A DNA stretch of 64,000 nt from Tilletiaria anomala UBC 951. Taxonomy: Eukaryota; Basidiomycota; Exobasidiomycetes; Georgefischeriales; Tilletiariaceae. Position numbers and translations under genes: made by a program. Of this stretch, positions 58,750-64,000 are shown one piece after another. The first letter of the stretch is position 1; the number at the start of each line of letters is the position of its first letter. The notes beneath the pieces were generated by a model. The model was not told the DNA's origin. It saw nothing but the letters and a program-made list of their open reading frames with translations, and did no database searches. The stretch lies in the NCBI RefSeq assembly GCF_000711695.1, contig NW_013546963.1, positions 44,932-108,931 of the forward strand, written 5' to 3'.

Positions 58750-59898
58750 ATCCCAGATCCTTCTTCATACCGCATCATCATGAATGTCGACCCTAGCATA
58801 CAAGGCCAAGCTTCGCTTTGGCAAACCAGCGTGGACTCCTGTGGGCCACGGCCATTTCAGCACTGTGGATTTGGCGCCAAGCATGACGGGGTGGTTTCGG
58901 GGTCATTGAGCGGGGGCTCTCAAAAACATGTGCGGACCGGGTCGCTGTATTGCCTTTGCAAGGCGGGGATATAGTGACGACGCTGAACAGCTACACCGAT
59001 ACCAAGCTCTATTTAAACAGAGCTTCATTAGTTGACCCGAGGTTCTTGCGCAATCGGTTGAAGTAGAGTCGATAAATGCCAATCGAACGACAGAGGGCAG
59101 CGGGATAGATCGTCGATAGCAGGGCAACATTCCCCAAGGACGAGAGGAGCGGAAGGTGAAGGAACCGGTGGTAGTAGTTGAAACCTGCAGCGCTTCCAGC
59201 AGCAAGAGGAGGATCTCGGCTTGAGTAATAGGCTCGAAGGTGAAGAAGACGAGATGGGACGCTGGTATGGCGCTGACGGCGAGGTGTCCATTTTGGAGCT
59301 CGAGTTGCGTCTTGGCTGCAAGCCGGTGGTCGACTTGGGTGGAAAGCACGCTCAGCACAGGCAGATGAGCAAAGGGCTTGAAGCATTGACTGATTTGAAT
59401 ATAAATGCATGGGCTTCTGCTCGCCACTCCCAATAGTCTCTCTCTCTCTATCTCTCTCCCGTTCTCTTCAACGCAGCAAACAGCTGGGAGAAGAAAGGCA
59501 ATCAAGTGAAAGAAAGCCCCACACTCCGAGGACGGAGAAGCGCCATCACGGAATTGGCGGAGGGGTTAGGAGATCGAGAGTGTACTGACTGTCACATTAG
59601 TTTCGCTTCACCTGAACTAGAATCGGGGCTCTTCCGTGTGGTCTCAACCCTAATTGGACGCACACTTTGCATCATCAAAAAATTTGCGCCCAAGGTGTCC
59701 TTCAGGGTCAAGAAGCTGCAATAAAATGGTTGAATGTTGCTGTGTCAAAAAGCTGCAATGAAACTGCATCGCCTGAACATCCATCTCGGCTTCGAGCTGT
59801 TGAGTATTGCCATAGTAACGCGACTCGAATACAGCTCAAGAATCGACTGAGACGAAGAGTGAAATATCCGAAGAGCAGCCAACTTCATATTTCTACCA
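58750..59898. other. Intergenic; pyrimidine tract, possible lost P450 5' part
   Basis: A CTCTCT-rich tract lies around 59435-59460. The N-terminal part of the P450 relic should lie in the first few hundred bases but is not readable. The last part is the PRP43 promoter/5' UTR. Confidence 0.45.
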
Positions 59899-62523
<2,625 letters not shown>

Positions 62524-62730
62524 ATGCGCGAAATGAAACCATAGACCTGCTCCCTTGACCAAGTGCATCTGTCTTTTGCGCTAGAATGACAGTCCCATTC
62601 GCACAACACGGGGGTCTCCTCCCGCATGACAGAGAGTGGGCCAATGCGTACGTGCCATCGGGAAAGCTTGCTATCCCAAAAAGTACAATGCCGTAAAAAT
62701 ACAAATTATTTTGTGTTGGTAGACGGTGTT

Positions 62731-63410
62731 TCAGTCGTCATCATCGTCATCATCGTCTCCTTCATCCCCAGCGGTAGATGCTCCGCCAGAGGCACTTGTT
62801 GATCCGCTTGGCCCAACAGTCGCCTTGCCTACAGTGTTCGAAGTTTTCCGCCGCTTTCCGCCACGCGTGTCACCTTCAGTCGTGGTTTCCGTTGGATCGG
62901 CGACCTTGGAGACGATCTCTTTCAGAAAGTCGAACGTTTCGTTTCGGTGAACTGTCCGTTTTCTGCCCGAAGAATACGGAAAAGTTGTCAGGGCTCTTGT
63001 GCCGATACCCTGGAAAAATGCACCTTACCCTTAAGGCAACTCACAGATGGTATGCAGTGACTTTTTTCGAGCCTTTTGATCGCGCTTCTTTCACTGCCTC
63101 CTCCATGATGTTCTCCATGAAAAGTTCCAGGGCTTTGCCTTGATGCATGGAACCGAAAGGGAGAGAATGTGTAAGCAGGGGCTTTTCTTATTCCCAGGTT
63201 CATCACGACCTCCTGTGTCACATCTCCAATTTTCTCCTACCCCAACTTCAGCCCGCCTTCAACCATCTTTCCCGGAGACGACAACAGAGTCCCCGACTCA
63301 CAGACAGCCACAGGTGTGGCGGCAGCAACTTTGCCAACGTCCTCATCGGCCTGCATGATTTTCTTTATCCGTGCCACTGGAAACTTGCATACTGTTGACC
63401 GCTTGCCCAT
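62731..63410 (-). CDS. BUR6: Negative cofactor 2 alpha subunit (NC2-alpha, Bur6/DRAP1), histone-fold protein
   Basis: NC2-alpha pairs with NC2-beta (Dr1) and clamps TBP on promoters, repressing TATA and helping some TATA-less genes. Exons 63410-63302, 63138-63045, 62962-62731 give 144 residues. The histone fold reads [60 protein letters not shown] and [18 protein letters not shown]. The start [20 protein letters not shown] is the normal place. The tail is Ser/Gly/Ala-rich and ends in a run of Asp, as in several fungal homologues. The acceptor of exon 2 (CATCAAG) has a poor pyrimidine tract but is the only one that keeps the fold intact. A related histone-fold protein (Dpb3/CHRAC) is less likely given the KALELF-x-E spacing. 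Convergent with PRP43. Confidence 0.9.
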
Positions 63411-64000
63411 GTCGACTTGTGGTGTGTTTGCTGCGCTTGGTGTGGGCTTTTGATTGTTTGACGTGCGAGAATGTCAGAGTGGATGCTTCGTTCGTCCTTC
63501 CTAATCTAACACACTTTGGAGGGCACGCCAAGCCTTAGTGCGCAGCGGTGGGTACACCTGAGGACGAGTGTTATGATACACAGACTATGAACTCGTTTGC
63601 GTCCGACGTAATGACCCGATGCTTGATGCTCTAATGTGACGAGGCGTGACCACGTGAGAGCGTGATACTCTTGTGACAGGTGAACGGGTGAACCCGTTGG
63701 ATGGGTGTGTTCTTTTTGCTGTGGGGATGAGGTGTGGCAGATGATGGTAGGCGGGGCTGTTGGATGAGGTGGATGGGTGTTTGTTTGCCCGCCGACCACC
63801 AGCCAAGCAAGGCGGTGGGGATTGTAGGGTTATCGACCCTCGGAACAGCAAGTCGCCGCACCACCCACCATCCCCATCCCCGCACACCTCCAACTCGCCG
63901 CATTGCCCACCCACACAGCTCAACGAACGCACCCTATTGACCACTCACCAGAGAGAGACTTCGAGTTGCAGCGTCATGTTGACGAGGATGGGTGAGAGAG
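63411..64000. other. Upstream region of NC2-alpha up to the window edge
   Basis: C-rich on the plus strand around 63850-63925. An ATG at 63975 is open to the edge, but too short to call. Confidence 0.4.

Overview
The window is nuclear DNA of a fungus. Genes are split by short introns (about 59-174 nt, mostly GTGAGT-type donors and YAG acceptors) and sit on both strands with their own promoters. The DASH subunit DAD4 is fungus-specific. The very long Ser/Ala-rich proteins and a G-protein alpha subunit with a large insert suggest a basidiomycete, possibly Ustilaginomycotina (inference from protein style, not from a marker). No bacterial or viral features were seen. Gene models below were spliced by hand; every join preserves the reading frame.

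Layout. 1-1.3 kb: relic of an M20-type N-carbamoyl-amino-acid hydrolase/allantoate amidohydrolase. 1.4-6.7 kb (-): a 1713-residue low-complexity protein. 7.5-9.1 kb (+): COP9 signalosome subunit CSN6, convergent with a kinetochore CENP-L/Fta1-like gene (9.25-11.0 kb, -), which shares a promoter with a ZNF830/CCDC16-like zinc-finger gene (11.3-12.05 kb, +). 13.1-13.7 kb (-): Yippee protein. 15.7-17.0 kb (+): pirin. 17.8-19.7 kb (+): cohesion factor DCC1. 21.5-26.8 kb (+): a 1747-residue Ser-rich protein. 26.9-29.2 kb (-): nucleoporin NSP1, divergent from the eEF1A methyltransferase EFM4 (29.6-30.7 kb, +). 30.8-34.8 kb (-): ER P5A-ATPase SPF1, divergent from DAD4 (35.6-36.1 kb, +). 36.9-38.3 kb (-): basic, nucleolar-looking unknown protein. 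39.0-41.5 kb (-): F-box protein. 42.0 kb (+): tRNA-Arg(CCG) with intron. 42.5-44.2 kb (-): vacuolar Ca2+/H+ exchanger. 44.2-48.9 kb: gene-poor block with decayed coding pieces. 48.9-51.2 kb (+): divergent G-alpha. 52.0-53.2 kb (+): purine nucleoside phosphorylase. 53.3-56.9 kb (-): dipeptidyl aminopeptidase. 57.5-58.7 kb (-): cytochrome P450 relic. 59.9-62.5 kb (+): DEAH helicase PRP43. 62.7-63.4 kb (-): transcription repressor subunit NC2-alpha.

Most genes are housekeeping and unrelated. Three of them (CENP-L-like, DCC1, DAD4) act in chromosome segregation, and each has the same 9-mer CGCGACGCG (either strand), containing an MCB-like core, in its upstream region. Other points of interest are start codons at or split by exon junctions (NSP1, VCX1, SPF1), a G-alpha protein whose catalytic Gln is Asp, and two clearly decaying enzyme genes.
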